The notes beneath the pieces were generated by a model. That model saw nothing but the letters and a program-made list of their open reading frames with translations. It was not told the DNA's origin and searched no databases. Shown here piece after piece: positions 32,802 to 41,502 of a DNA stretch of 64,000 nucleotides. Source of the DNA: Prevotella sp. UBA2809 (GTDB lineage: Bacteria > Bacteroidota > Bacteroidia > Bacteroidales > Bacteroidaceae); the NCBI GenBank assembly GCA_002351725.1, contig DEHD01000034.1, forward strand, positions 111,147 through 175,146, read 5' to 3'. A program made the position numbers and the translations under genes. Each line of letters begins with the position of its first letter. The stretch's first letter is position 1.

Positions 32802-35420
32802 ATGAAGAAATTTTTATTACTATTCCTAATTTCTGTGCCGGTTATCAGTAAGTCACAGGATTTGAAGCTTAATGAGCGTGAGTATTTTGAGCGGCAGGGT
32901 GTAAACGTATTGGTATTCAGCAATAATTTCAATGGAGGTTTCAATGACGAGAAGAACTCTGGTATCGAGATTATTCATCATGGTGTGCGTACCATCCGGG
33001 GGGGAGCTGTACGACTAAATAATACCCCTGAGCAGTGGGATCTTGTGCCCAAGACAGTCTCGCGCACTGTTGATCGTGAAAAGGGGAGTGTTGAAGTCGT
33101 GATGCGTTATGATGATTACGACTTCGATAGCCGAGTGGTTGTAACAGGTAAGGGTAAAGCAGTGGAGATTGCCGTATGGCTTGACAAGCCTGTGCCAGAG
33201 AAACTGGCTGGTGAGGCAGGCTTTAATATTGAATTCCTGCCATCACAATATTGGCTTAAAACGTATAATGTTGATGGTCGCCTTGGCCGTTTGCCACGCT
33301 ATGCTACCAGCCAGACCATTACTCGCCCGAACGCAGAGAAACCTCGTCAGTTCAAGGGCTTTAAGACATATGATGATAGAGGTACTAACCGATTTGTCGA
33401 CCCGTTGCCGATAGAGACAGGACATAAGATAACTCTTGCCACCGATCAGCCCGACCGTATGGTTACAATCAGTAGCGATGCAGAATTAAAACTCTATGAT
33501 GGTCGCATTCTGGCACAGAATGGCTGGTATGTGTTACGTAGTGTTTTGCCAAAGAATAAAACCGGTAAAGTGCTGAGTTGGACTGTTGAGCCTAATGCTA
33601 TCCCGAATTGGATACGTGAGCCTAATATCGGTTTCTCTCAGGTTGGCTATACTCCCGACCAGCCTAAGGTGGCTGTAATCGAGCTTGATAAGAACGACCA
33701 GCCCAAGGCTACTGCTTCGCTTATGCGTATCAAACCTGATGGCTCATCGGAGCAGGCCTATCAGGGTGAGATAAAGACGTGGGGACCATATTATAAATAT
33801 AATTATGTGAAGTTCGATTTCTCTGAGGTTCGTGAGGCTGGAGTTTATTATATTCAGTATGGTAATACCCGCAGTAACGATTTCCTCATTGATGATCATG
33901 TATACGATAAGATAACTGATGCTACCACCGACGTTTGGGTGCCTATACACATGAATCACATGTATGTAAATGAGGGCTATCGCACATGGCATGGCGAACC
34001 GTTCAAGGAGGGATATCTGCAGGCTCCGCCTAGCGATCACTTCGATTTGCACCATCAGGGACCAACCACAGATACAAAATATAAACCCTATGAGCTTATT
34101 CCAGGCTTGAATGTAGGCGGATTCTTCGATGCAGGAGATTTCGATATCGAGACTGGTTCAAATATTAATGTTGTACAGAACTTCATCCGCACTTGGGAAC
34201 TTTTCAAACCAATGCGTGATGAGACATTCGTTAGCCAGAAGCAGCGTTATGTCGATCTTCACCGTCCAGATGGTGTGCCCGATATTCTGCAGTTCATAGA
34301 GCACGGCACGCTTAACCTTGTGGCTCAGGCCGAGCAGATTGGTCATATGGCATCTACACTATCAAACTCTGTGCTTGATAATTATCATCATCTTGGCGAC
34401 GCCGCCTCAATCACTGATGGCTTGCATTACGATCCAAGTCTGAAGCCATATGAGGTTTCGGCCGATGGTAAGCGCAGTGGTACTCCTGATGATATGTGGG
34501 CTTTTACCACACGTAGTCCTCAGCTTGATTTGCGTGCTGCCAATATGTTTGCTGCAGCCAGTCATGCGCTGAAGGGATATAATGATAATCTGGCAGAGCG
34601 TGCTCTCACCCAGTCTAAGCGACTCATGGCCGAGGCTACAGAGCTGATAAAACAGCGCACTGCTGCCCGTAACCAGCAGATGGAGGCTGATTTTAACTGG
34701 CTTGATGGTTTTGAAAACCGTGGCACAGGTGTTAAGCCTGATAAAAAACGCCAGAAACTGATAGAGCGCAGTCGTAAAAATCGTGAGCAGTATGGCGATA
34801 TGTCTACTAATCTTCAGCTATATGGTGCAACACAGGAGAAACAGTATCTCAATAACTTTGCCTTGCAGATATGGGATGCTTTGGAGTTAAACCTTGCATC
34901 TAACATGCAGACAGCTCTTGATGCAATCCCATATATGGATGAGGCTTACAAGCAGAAACTGCGTCCTTATGTCGTGAAGTATAACGATTATATCAAGAGC
35001 TTTGATCAGCAGAACCCTTATGGAGTGCCCATCGGGTTGGGAAACTGGGCAGGTGTGAATATGGTGCTCAATTTCGGAATTGCTGTGAACTATGCTCATA
35101 TCTATTATCCCGATGTTGTTAGCAAAGATGAGGTTTATCGTGTGGCTAACTGGCTCTATGGCTGTCACCCATATCACAACTATTCGTTTGTGGCAGTTGT
35201 AGGCGCAGCTCGCCCCAAACAGGTGTTCTATGGTAATAACCGTGCAGACTTCTCTGCAATCCCAGGAAATGTTGCTCCAGGCTTGCTGTTCCGCCAGCCA
35301 GATCACTTTGAGAACTTCGACGACTGGCCATTCCTGTGGGGACAGAACGAGGGTACCATCGCAGGAAATACCCAGTATGTGATATTCGGATCTTCATTTA
35401 AGAATATCGTAACTAAATAA
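32802..35420 (+). CDS. Secreted glycoside hydrolase family 9 (endoglucanase/xyloglucanase type)
   Basis: An 872-residue protein with a signal peptide (MKKFLLLFLISVPVISKSQ). The first ~260 residues are an uncharacterised beta-rich region. An Ig-like GH9 N-terminal domain (IGFSQVGYTPDQPKVAVIE) then leads into the (alpha/alpha)6 barrel. The base motif is FFDAGDFD, with Asp443 and Asp446, and the catalytic acid is Glu850 in WGQNEGTIAGN, so the active site is complete. GH9 enzymes hydrolyse internal beta-1,4-glucosidic bonds in cellulose, mixed-linkage glucan or xyloglucan. It sits between a LacI regulator and a TonB-type receptor gene, forming a small glucan-related locus without SusC/D genes. 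Confidence 0.9.
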   Translation: MKKFLLLFLISVPVISKSQDLKLNEREYFERQGVNVLVFSNNFNGGFNDEKNSGIEIIHHGVRTIRGGAVRLNNTPEQWDLVPKTVSRTVDREKGSVEVVMRYDDYDFDSRVVVTGKGKAVEIAVWLDKPVPEKLAGEAGFNIEFLPSQYWLKTYNVDGRLGRLPRYATSQTITRPNAEKPRQFKGFKTYDDRGTNRFVDPLPIETGHKITLATDQPDRMVTISSDAELKLYDGRILAQNGWYVLRSVLPKNKTGKVLSWTVEPNAIPNWIREPNIGFSQVGYTPDQPKVAVIELDKNDQPKATASLMRIKPDGSSEQAYQGEIKTWGPYYKYNYVKFDFSEVREAGVYYIQYGNTRSNDFLIDDHVYDKITDATTDVWVPIHMNHMYVNEGYRTWHGEPFKEGYLQAPPSDHFDLHHQGPTTDTKYKPYELIPGLNVGGFFDAGDFDIETGSNINVVQNFIRTWELFKPMRDETFVSQKQRYVDLHRPDGVPDILQFIEHGTLNLVAQAEQIGHMASTLSNSVLDNYHHLGDAASITDGLHYDPSLKPYEVSADGKRSGTPDDMWAFTTRSPQLDLRAANMFAAASHALKGYNDNLAERALTQSKRLMAEATELIKQRTAARNQQMEADFNWLDGFENRGTGVKPDKKRQKLIERSRKNREQYGDMSTNLQLYGATQEKQYLNNFALQIWDALELNLASNMQTALDAIPYMDEAYKQKLRPYVVKYNDYIKSFDQQNPYGVPIGLGNWAGVNMVLNFGIAVNYAHIYYPDVVSKDEVYRVANWLYGCHPYHNYSFVAVVGAARPKQVFYGNNRADFSAIPGNVAPGLLFRQPDHFENFDDWPFLWGQNEGTIAGNTQYVIFGSSFKNIVTK

Positions 35421-35426
35421 ATACCA

Positions 35427-35489
35427 ATGGCACTATTACACAAGATACGTAGCTCATTCACCACCCAGCTTACACTTTGGGTGGCCTGA
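35427..35489 (+). pseudogene. Possible 5' remnant of a sensor/phosphatase gene
   Basis: A 20-codon open frame (MALLHKIRSSFTTQLTLWVA, then TGA) lies in the 89-bp gap between the GH9 and TonB-receptor genes. Its sequence resembles the extreme N-terminus of Bacteroidetes membrane sensor kinases or SpoIIE phosphatases, where such a segment leads into the first membrane helix. Here it stops at once. The end of the frame also contains a small hairpin (CCACCCA/TGGGTGG). It may be a deletion relic or a chance frame. Confidence 0.35.
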
Positions 35490-35509
35490 TTTGTAATACC
35501 CAAAATAAT

Positions 35510-38407
35510 ATGCAATACAAAAAACTACTATTTTTAATTTTAATGTGTCTAACTTTCCTAACCGCCCAGGCGCAGCCTGAGCCCGAGGATCGTAAACTAA
35601 CTATTCGTGGTCAGTTGCTCGATTCAGAGTTCAAAGAGCCCATGGTTCAGGCCACAATCCAGTTGTTTACCGCATCCGATAGCACCTTTGTGGGCGGAAC
35701 GGTTACTAACGAGCGTGGAAACTTCTATGTCGAGGCCCCTCGCAGTGGTGTCTACCGTCTTCGTATATCATCGGTAGGCTATCAGACCATCGAGCGCGAG
35801 GTGTCGTTGCGTCGTAATTCCAGTCAGGACCTTGGCAATCTGCTGATGGAGTCGGAGAGTATCATGCTGCAAGAGGCTGTAATTACTGGTCGCGCAGCAC
35901 AGGTAATAGTGAAAAAGGATACTCTTGTGTACAATCCTGAGGCCTATCGCACCCCCGAGGGCTCGCCTATCGAGGAACTCATCAAGCGTATTCCGGGTGC
36001 CGAGGTCGATGAAGACGGAAACATCACCATTAATGGTAAGGAAGTGAAGAAGATTCTTATTGATGGTAAGGAGTTTATGCTTGGCGATGTTGAGACTGCG
36101 CTGAAGAATATCCCGGTAAACATCATACAGAATATGAAGTTCTACGACCAGCAGAGCGACCAGTCGCGTATCATTGGTATCGACGATGGTGAGAAGGAGA
36201 CTGTGCTCGACTTCTCTATTAAGAAAGGTATGAACCGTGGCTACATGACCAATCTCGACCTGGCTGCAGGTACCAAGCACCGCTATGCATCGCGAGGCAT
36301 GGCCAGCAGCTTTACCGATAAAACGCGCTTTGTACTGTTGGGCAACTTTAATAATAAAGAAGAGAATGCCGGATGGTGGAACCGTCGTGGTCTTAACGCA
36401 CGTAAGATGCTGGGCACCAACTTCAACTATGATGATAACAATAAACTGAAAATCGACTTCAGCGTGCGCTGGAATCATCGTGGTGGCGATAACCAGACAG
36501 AGAATGCCACCGAGAATTTCTATAGCGAAACCTCGCGTACATTCTCTAACAAACAGCAGTCTAACTTCACTCGCAGTAACAACTGGTGGGGCAATATGCG
36601 CTTGGAGTGGAAGCCCGATAGTCTTACTAACATACTTATTCGTGCTAACGGTAGTACTGGTACCAGCGATGAAACAACCGAGTCGAATGCTGCTACTTTC
36701 GATGCCGATCCATATCTGTATGTTGAAGATCCACTGTCGCAGCTTTCTTCTTTAACACCATATCTGATAAACACTAATATCAATGCCGGTCTCACATACG
36801 GAGAAAACAAGAATGCCTGGGCCATGCTCCAGCTTTATCGTCGTTTGAACCCACGTGGACGCAACGTTATCCTGCGTTTCGAGGGCAGTGCTGGTAATAG
36901 CGAGAATAAGAGTGTAAGCGATGATGAGGTACATCTGTATCGTTTAAAAGACCAGTCGGGTCAGGACTCTACCTATTTCACTGCCCGCTACAACACCACC
37001 CCGTCCAACAATAGTGGCTATGTGGTGCGCACGTCTTATAGCGAACCGTTGTGGAAGGGTGCCCATCTGCAGTTCAGCTATGAGTTGCGATATAACAGGA
37101 ATAAGAGCGACCGTCTTACTTACGATTTCAGCGGCCTGCCATATAATATCTTTGCAGGCATAGTTCCTGAATATCGTACATGGGATCCATGGCTGTCGTC
37201 AGTATGGTCAACTCTCGACAATTATCTCGATCGCGACCTCAGCCGCTATTCTGAGTATAAGAACTACACCCACAATCTTCGTGTGAATCTGCGCCACCGT
37301 GTTGAGAAGTACGATTATAACATTGGCTTCCTTGTCCAGCCGCAGCACTCAAATTTCATTCAGGATTATCGTGGCATCTATGTCGACACAGTGCGTAATG
37401 TCACTAACCTCACGCCAACATTCGATTTCCACTATAAGTTTAGCGATCAGAGTAACCTGTGGGTGCACTATCGCGGCGATACACGTCAGCCTGATATGAC
37501 ACAGCTGCTCGACATCACCGACGATTCTAACCCGCTTTACATCACCAAGGGTAATCCTGGACTGAAGCCTCAGTTCACCAGCTCGCTCAATGCCTATTAC
37601 AACAACTACATTGTGCGATACAAACGTAGTATTGTGGCTTATGCCAACTACCGCCACATCCGCAACTCTATCTCTAATCTGGTGCGCTATAATCCAGAAA
37701 CCGGTGGTAGCATCACTCAGCCCGAGAATATCAATGGCAATTGGAACATTAACGCAGGTTTGACCTTTAATACCGCGCTCGATTCTACAGCACATTGGAA
37801 TGTGGGTACCGATACCCGTATACGTTACAACAACTTTGTAAGTTACGTGGCGCAGCAGCAGGCCGATGCTGCCAAGAACACCACACGAACCACCAATTTC
37901 AACGAGCGTATATCCGTGGGCTATCGTAACGACTGGCTCGAGGTAACACTCGATGGTCGTCTCAACTACCAGCACTCGCGTAATGAACTGCAGCCTAGTG
38001 CCGACCTCGATACATGGCAGTTCAACTATGGTGGACAATTCCTGATAAAGCTTCCGTACGACTTCGAAATCAGCAGTGAGCTTCACGAGCGTAGTCGCCG
38101 AGGCTACAACGACTCGTCGATGAATACTAACGAGCTCATCTGGAACGGTCAGATTTCAAAGCCGTTCCTCAAGTCAAAGTCGCTCATCGTTGCCCTTAAC
38201 TTTTACGATCTGCTTGGTCAGCAGAGCAACTATGAACGCTGGGTCAACGCATCAGGTCGCAGCGATACCCGCTTCAATAGCGTCAACTCGTATGCAATGC
38301 TTCATGTGCGCTACCGCTTGAATATGTTTGGCGGCAAGGTTGATACCGAGAACCGCTACGACAAGAAGTGGGGTGGTCGCGACAACCGAGGCAACTGGCG
38401 TAGGTAA
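35510..38407 (+). CDS. TonB-dependent receptor-like outer-membrane beta-barrel protein
   Basis: 965 residues from the ATG at 35510; an earlier TTG at 35477 falls before the signal peptide. The order is: signal peptide (ending TAQAQ), carboxypeptidase-regulatory-like domain (RKLTIRGQLLDSEFKEPMVQ; ISSVGYQTIEREVS), a plug-like part (ELIKRIPGAEVDEDGNITI; KKILIDGKEF), and a large barrel of the outer-membrane beta-barrel (OMP_b-brl) type. It is not a SusC protein: no partner SusD gene follows and it ends in a basic tail (DNRGNWRR) instead of an aromatic residue. The substrate is unknown. The 89-bp spacing to the GH9 gene suggests it is in the same unit. Confidence 0.85.
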   Translation: MQYKKLLFLILMCLTFLTAQAQPEPEDRKLTIRGQLLDSEFKEPMVQATIQLFTASDSTFVGGTVTNERGNFYVEAPRSGVYRLRISSVGYQTIEREVSLRRNSSQDLGNLLMESESIMLQEAVITGRAAQVIVKKDTLVYNPEAYRTPEGSPIEELIKRIPGAEVDEDGNITINGKEVKKILIDGKEFMLGDVETALKNIPVNIIQNMKFYDQQSDQSRIIGIDDGEKETVLDFSIKKGMNRGYMTNLDLAAGTKHRYASRGMASSFTDKTRFVLLGNFNNKEENAGWWNRRGLNARKMLGTNFNYDDNNKLKIDFSVRWNHRGGDNQTENATENFYSETSRTFSNKQQSNFTRSNNWWGNMRLEWKPDSLTNILIRANGSTGTSDETTESNAATFDADPYLYVEDPLSQLSSLTPYLINTNINAGLTYGENKNAWAMLQLYRRLNPRGRNVILRFEGSAGNSENKSVSDDEVHLYRLKDQSGQDSTYFTARYNTTPSNNSGYVVRTSYSEPLWKGAHLQFSYELRYNRNKSDRLTYDFSGLPYNIFAGIVPEYRTWDPWLSSVWSTLDNYLDRDLSRYSEYKNYTHNLRVNLRHRVEKYDYNIGFLVQPQHSNFIQDYRGIYVDTVRNVTNLTPTFDFHYKFSDQSNLWVHYRGDTRQPDMTQLLDITDDSNPLYITKGNPGLKPQFTSSLNAYYNNYIVRYKRSIVAYANYRHIRNSISNLVRYNPETGGSITQPENINGNWNINAGLTFNTALDSTAHWNVGTDTRIRYNNFVSYVAQQQADAAKNTTRTTNFNERISVGYRNDWLEVTLDGRLNYQHSRNELQPSADLDTWQFNYGGQFLIKLPYDFEISSELHERSRRGYNDSSMNTNELIWNGQISKPFLKSKSLIVALNFYDLLGQQSNYERWVNASGRSDTRFNSVNSYAMLHVRYRLNMFGGKVDTENRYDKKWGGRDNRGNWRR

Positions 38408-38414
38408 TATTTTT

Positions 38415-38469
38415 ATTGGATTTGTTTGCATGTTCGGAAAAGTTTCGTATATTTGCAAACAAATCCAAT
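38415..38469. promoter_or_regulatory. 16-bp inverted repeat straddling the promoter of the Xpt-PreA fusion gene
   Basis: Arms ATTGGATTTGTTTGCA (38415-38430) and TGCAAACAAATCCAAT (38454-38469) are perfect complements 23 bp apart. The -7 box TATATTTG (38448-38455) lies at the inner edge of the right arm, and the left arm covers the -33 region. This looks like a repressor operator, or a terminator for the upstream gene in combination with the promoter. Confidence 0.7.
38448..38455 (+). promoter_or_regulatory. -7 promoter box of the Xpt-PreA fusion gene
   Basis: TATATTTG, 31 bp before the ATG at 38487, inside the inverted-repeat structure. Confidence 0.7.
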
Positions 38470-38486
38470 AATTAAAACCTACTTAT

Positions 38487-40517
38487 ATGAAAGCTCTTAT
38501 CAACCGAATATTACAGGATGGACGTTGCCTGGATGGTGGCATCCTTAAGGTCGACCGTTTTATCAACCACCAGATGGACCCCTATCTTATGAAGCAGGTA
38601 GCTGTGGAGTTTATGGATCGCTTTGCCGAGGTGCACCCTACAAAGATACTTACTGTCGAGGCTTCTGGTATAGCCCCTGCGGTTATGCTGGGTTATAATA
38701 TGGAGCTGCCTGTGGTGTTTGCCAAGAAGAAAAAGCCTTCAACCATGGGTGGATTCTATTCCACCACCGTCCGTTCGTTCACCAAGCAGAACGAGTACAC
38801 GCTTATCATCAGTAAGGAGTATCTAACTGCCGAGGATCGTGTGCTGTTTATCGACGATTTCCTTGCTTACGGCAATGCCGGAATAGGCGTGCTCGATCTT
38901 TGCCGCCAGGCAGGAGCCGAGGTTGTAGGCATGGGATTCATCATAGAGAAAGAGTTCCAGGGTGGTCGTAAGGTACTTGAGGATGCCGGCGTGAAGCATA
39001 TCGAGAGCCTTGCCATCATCGAGTCGCTTAACGATAATCATATAAAGATTAAAGGTGTAAAGGTGCGTAGGGTGAATGTTTACGAAGAGGCCAACCGCTG
39101 TCTGCTATGTCAGGATGCACCCTGTACTAAGGCCGCTAAACATGGCGACCCGGCACGCGCCATCCGTGCCATCCGCTTTGATAACCACAAACCAGCTCTG
39201 CGCTGGATAGAGAAATGTACTGACGCCGATCTGGAGCGTGCCGAGCAGGCCTGTATCCATTACAACTGGCCTATCCGTATAAAAGAGATGCTGCGCAGCA
39301 TTAATAAAGACGATGTTGATTGCAGCAATTATCCTGGACTTGGCATTACCTTCTGCGGCATACGTTGCGAGAATCCGTTCTTCCTTGCCTCGTCGGCTGT
39401 ATGTACCAACTACGATATGGTGGCCCGTGCTTTCGATGCAGGTTGGGCTGGCGTGTTCTATAAAACCATCTGCATGCAGGAGATTCGCGAGGTTTCGCCA
39501 CGTTTTGATGCCATGCACAGCAATGCCACCCATGGCGACTTCTACGGATTCCGCAATATGGAGCAGCTCAGCGAGAATCCTGTTGAAATGGACTTCGATA
39601 TACTGCGCCGACTCAAGCAGAACTACCCATCCAAGGTTGTTGTTGCCTCTATAATGGGGCAGGTAGAGAGTGAGTGGGTGCAACTTGCCAAGATGGCCGA
39701 GGAAGCAGGATGCGATGCCATTGAGCTAAACTTCTCTTGTCCACAGATGAAACACAATGGCATGGGTAGCGATGTAGGTCAGAGCCCAGAGCTGGTAAAG
39801 GAGTTCACAGCCTGCGTTAAGCGCAGTGTACATATACCAGTAATAGCTAAGATGACGCCTAACATCACTCATATAGCAGAACCCGCTATGGCCTGTGTTG
39901 AGGCTGGTGCCGATGCCGTCTCGGCTATCAACACCATCAAGTCGGTAACTATGGACTCAAGCTTTGAGGTTTCCGATTGTCGCACTATGTCAGGCTATTC
40001 TGGTCGTGCCGTGCGCCCCATAGCTCTTCGTCATGTGCTTGAGCTGGCACAGATGCCTGCGAAGACAGAGCTTAGTGGTATTGGTGGTATAGAGACCTGG
40101 CGCGATGCCCTCGAGTTCATTCAGTTGGGCTGTAGTAATGTGCAGGTGTGCACCGCTGTAATGCAGTATGGCTATCGCATTATCGACGACCTTATCCTGG
40201 GTCTTCAGCGCTACATGGTCAAGCGCGGCGTAACCAAGCTACAGCAGTTGGTAGGCGAGGAGTTACCTAATTTTGTCAAACCCGATAATCTTGACCGCGA
40301 CACCATTATCTACCCCAAGTTTGATAAGGAGCTGTGTGTAGGTTGCGGTCGTTGTCAGATGTCGTGTAGCGATGGTGGTCATCAGGCCATCGTGTTCGAT
40401 GCCGAAACGCGCACTCCTCGACTCGTCGGCAGCAAGTGCGTGGGTTGCCATCTGTGTCGCATAGTGTGTCCTACTGGTGCCATAGGGGTTACTAGACGTG
40501 TTCCACGCAAAAGTTGA
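38487..40517 (+). CDS. Fusion of xanthine phosphoribosyltransferase and PreA-type dihydropyrimidine dehydrogenase
   Basis: A continuous 676-codon frame. Residues 1-~190 are xanthine phosphoribosyltransferase (Xpt): ILTVEASGIAPAVMLGYNM, KKKKPSTM, and the PRPP loop VLFIDDFLAYGNAG. Residues ~200-285 are the helical Fe-S N-domain of PreT/GltD enzymes (RCLLCQDAPCTKAAKHGDPA), but the fourth cysteine of CxxCx4Cx3C is Ala. Residues ~290-590 are the flavin barrel of PreA (FFLASSAVCTNYDMV; active-site loop ELNFSCPQM; SAINTIKSV). Residues ~615-670 are a ferredoxin with two complete clusters (CVGCGRCQMSC, CVGCHLCRIVCP). One polypeptide would thus join purine salvage to uracil/thymine reduction. The FAD/NAD part of PreT is missing, so the electron donor is unknown. 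Confidence 0.9.
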   Translation: MKALINRILQDGRCLDGGILKVDRFINHQMDPYLMKQVAVEFMDRFAEVHPTKILTVEASGIAPAVMLGYNMELPVVFAKKKKPSTMGGFYSTTVRSFTKQNEYTLIISKEYLTAEDRVLFIDDFLAYGNAGIGVLDLCRQAGAEVVGMGFIIEKEFQGGRKVLEDAGVKHIESLAIIESLNDNHIKIKGVKVRRVNVYEEANRCLLCQDAPCTKAAKHGDPARAIRAIRFDNHKPALRWIEKCTDADLERAEQACIHYNWPIRIKEMLRSINKDDVDCSNYPGLGITFCGIRCENPFFLASSAVCTNYDMVARAFDAGWAGVFYKTICMQEIREVSPRFDAMHSNATHGDFYGFRNMEQLSENPVEMDFDILRRLKQNYPSKVVVASIMGQVESEWVQLAKMAEEAGCDAIELNFSCPQMKHNGMGSDVGQSPELVKEFTACVKRSVHIPVIAKMTPNITHIAEPAMACVEAGADAVSAINTIKSVTMDSSFEVSDCRTMSGYSGRAVRPIALRHVLELAQMPAKTELSGIGGIETWRDALEFIQLGCSNVQVCTAVMQYGYRIIDDLILGLQRYMVKRGVTKLQQLVGEELPNFVKPDNLDRDTIIYPKFDKELCVGCGRCQMSCSDGGHQAIVFDAETRTPRLVGSKCVGCHLCRIVCPTGAIGVTRRVPRKS

Positions 40518-40583
40518 TTATCCCAAATTGCAGTTTTTTTTATCATAAAAGGAATAATGTTTGGCCGTTTCGCTGTTTTTTAG

Positions 40584-40591
40584 TTCCTTTG
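40584..40591 (+). promoter_or_regulatory. -7 promoter box of the vitamin B6 operon
   Basis: TTCCTTTG is a variant of TAnnTTTG and lies only 5 bp before the ATG at 40597, so the transcript would be leaderless or nearly so. The common GCACCC follow-on is present. Confidence 0.5.
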
Positions 40592-40596
40592 CACCC

Positions 40597-41493
40597 ATGA
40601 ATCGAACGATATTAACGATAACAGGTAGCGACGGAACCGGCGGATCGGGCGTGCAGGCCGACATCAGGCTTATCAGTAAGCTTGGTGGCACGGCTGCATC
40701 GGCTATCACTTCGATAACCGTTCAGAACACCCTTGGTATCCAGGAGTTTCACGATCTGCCAGCATCGGTAGTCCGCCAGCAGGTAGAGGCTATCATCAAC
40801 GACCTTGAGCCGCAAATCGTTAAAATCGGACTTATCCGCCGTACTGATGTTGTAGAGATGCTGGCCGAGGTGCTGCAGCGCCACAAGCCACGCCACATTA
40901 TCTACGTGCCAGTACTAACATCGTCGAAGGGCGAACAGCTGGTAGATCGTCGTGTATACCAGGCCATCGAGAAGTTGCTGATACCTATGTGCACTGTGGT
41001 GTTGGCACCAAGCGATCTGGCTGAGACACCGCTGCGCCACGGACGTGCCAACCAGCTGGCATCGGCACTGGCCTATTATCTCAGTCTCGACGAGAAGGTT
41101 AGCGATGCCATGCTCCACGCACAGACCTATCTTAAGCAGCTGCCTGCAGAATATGCCGATGGCAACAGTCGTAGCGATGAACTCTACAATCAGTTCCTCG
41201 ATGCCGTTGAGCATTATTACAACCGCTATGCCGATGTGGCTTTCTATGCCGAGCAGCTCAACGTTAGTCCGCGCTACTTAGGGCAGGTAACGCGCCAGAT
41301 AACAGGCCGCTCGCCCAAGGCTATCATCGATGAGCGCATTGCCAGCGAGATTGAAACTATTATCACCACAACCAACAAACCCCTGAAAGACGTGGCCCGC
41401 TGGCTGGGCTTCTCGTCGCAAGCACACCTGTCGCGCTTCTTCAAGAAACGCCGAGGCGTGTCGCCAACCGAATATCAGAAACATAAACAATAA
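40597..41493 (+). CDS. ThiD/PdxK-like domain fused to AraC DNA-binding domain; likely B6-operon regulator
   Basis: 298 residues. Residues 1-~190 match ThiD-type hydroxymethylpyrimidine/pyridoxal kinases at the substrate side (ILTITGSDGTGGSGVQADIR; SAITSITVQNTLG). The middle is shortened, and the anion-hole/catalytic motif HGTGC is replaced by RHGRANQLASAL, so it is probably kinase-dead. Residues ~200-298 are an AraC-type double helix-turn-helix (FYAEQLNVSPRYLGQVTRQI; KDVARWLGFSSQAHLSRFFK; RGVSPTEY). It is followed 9 bp later by pdxS and then pdxT. The simple reading is a one-component regulator that senses a B6 vitamer or pyrimidine through a retired kinase fold and controls pyridoxal phosphate synthesis. 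The TTG at 40561 is rejected because it precedes the promoter. Confidence 0.85.
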   Translation: MNRTILTITGSDGTGGSGVQADIRLISKLGGTAASAITSITVQNTLGIQEFHDLPASVVRQQVEAIINDLEPQIVKIGLIRRTDVVEMLAEVLQRHKPRHIIYVPVLTSSKGEQLVDRRVYQAIEKLLIPMCTVVLAPSDLAETPLRHGRANQLASALAYYLSLDEKVSDAMLHAQTYLKQLPAEYADGNSRSDELYNQFLDAVEHYYNRYADVAFYAEQLNVSPRYLGQVTRQITGRSPKAIIDERIASEIETIITTTNKPLKDVARWLGFSSQAHLSRFFKKRRGVSPTEYQKHKQ

Positions 41494-41502
41494 TAAGCAA
41501 AA

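Noticed and set aside
35768..38086. Large antisense open frames in the TonB-receptor gene
   Set aside because: No domains; they lie wholly inside a well-supported gene on the other strand.
40561..40596. Upstream TTG start of the ThiD-like/AraC gene
   Set aside because: It lies before and across the promoter; the ATG at 40597 begins the family-typical strand.
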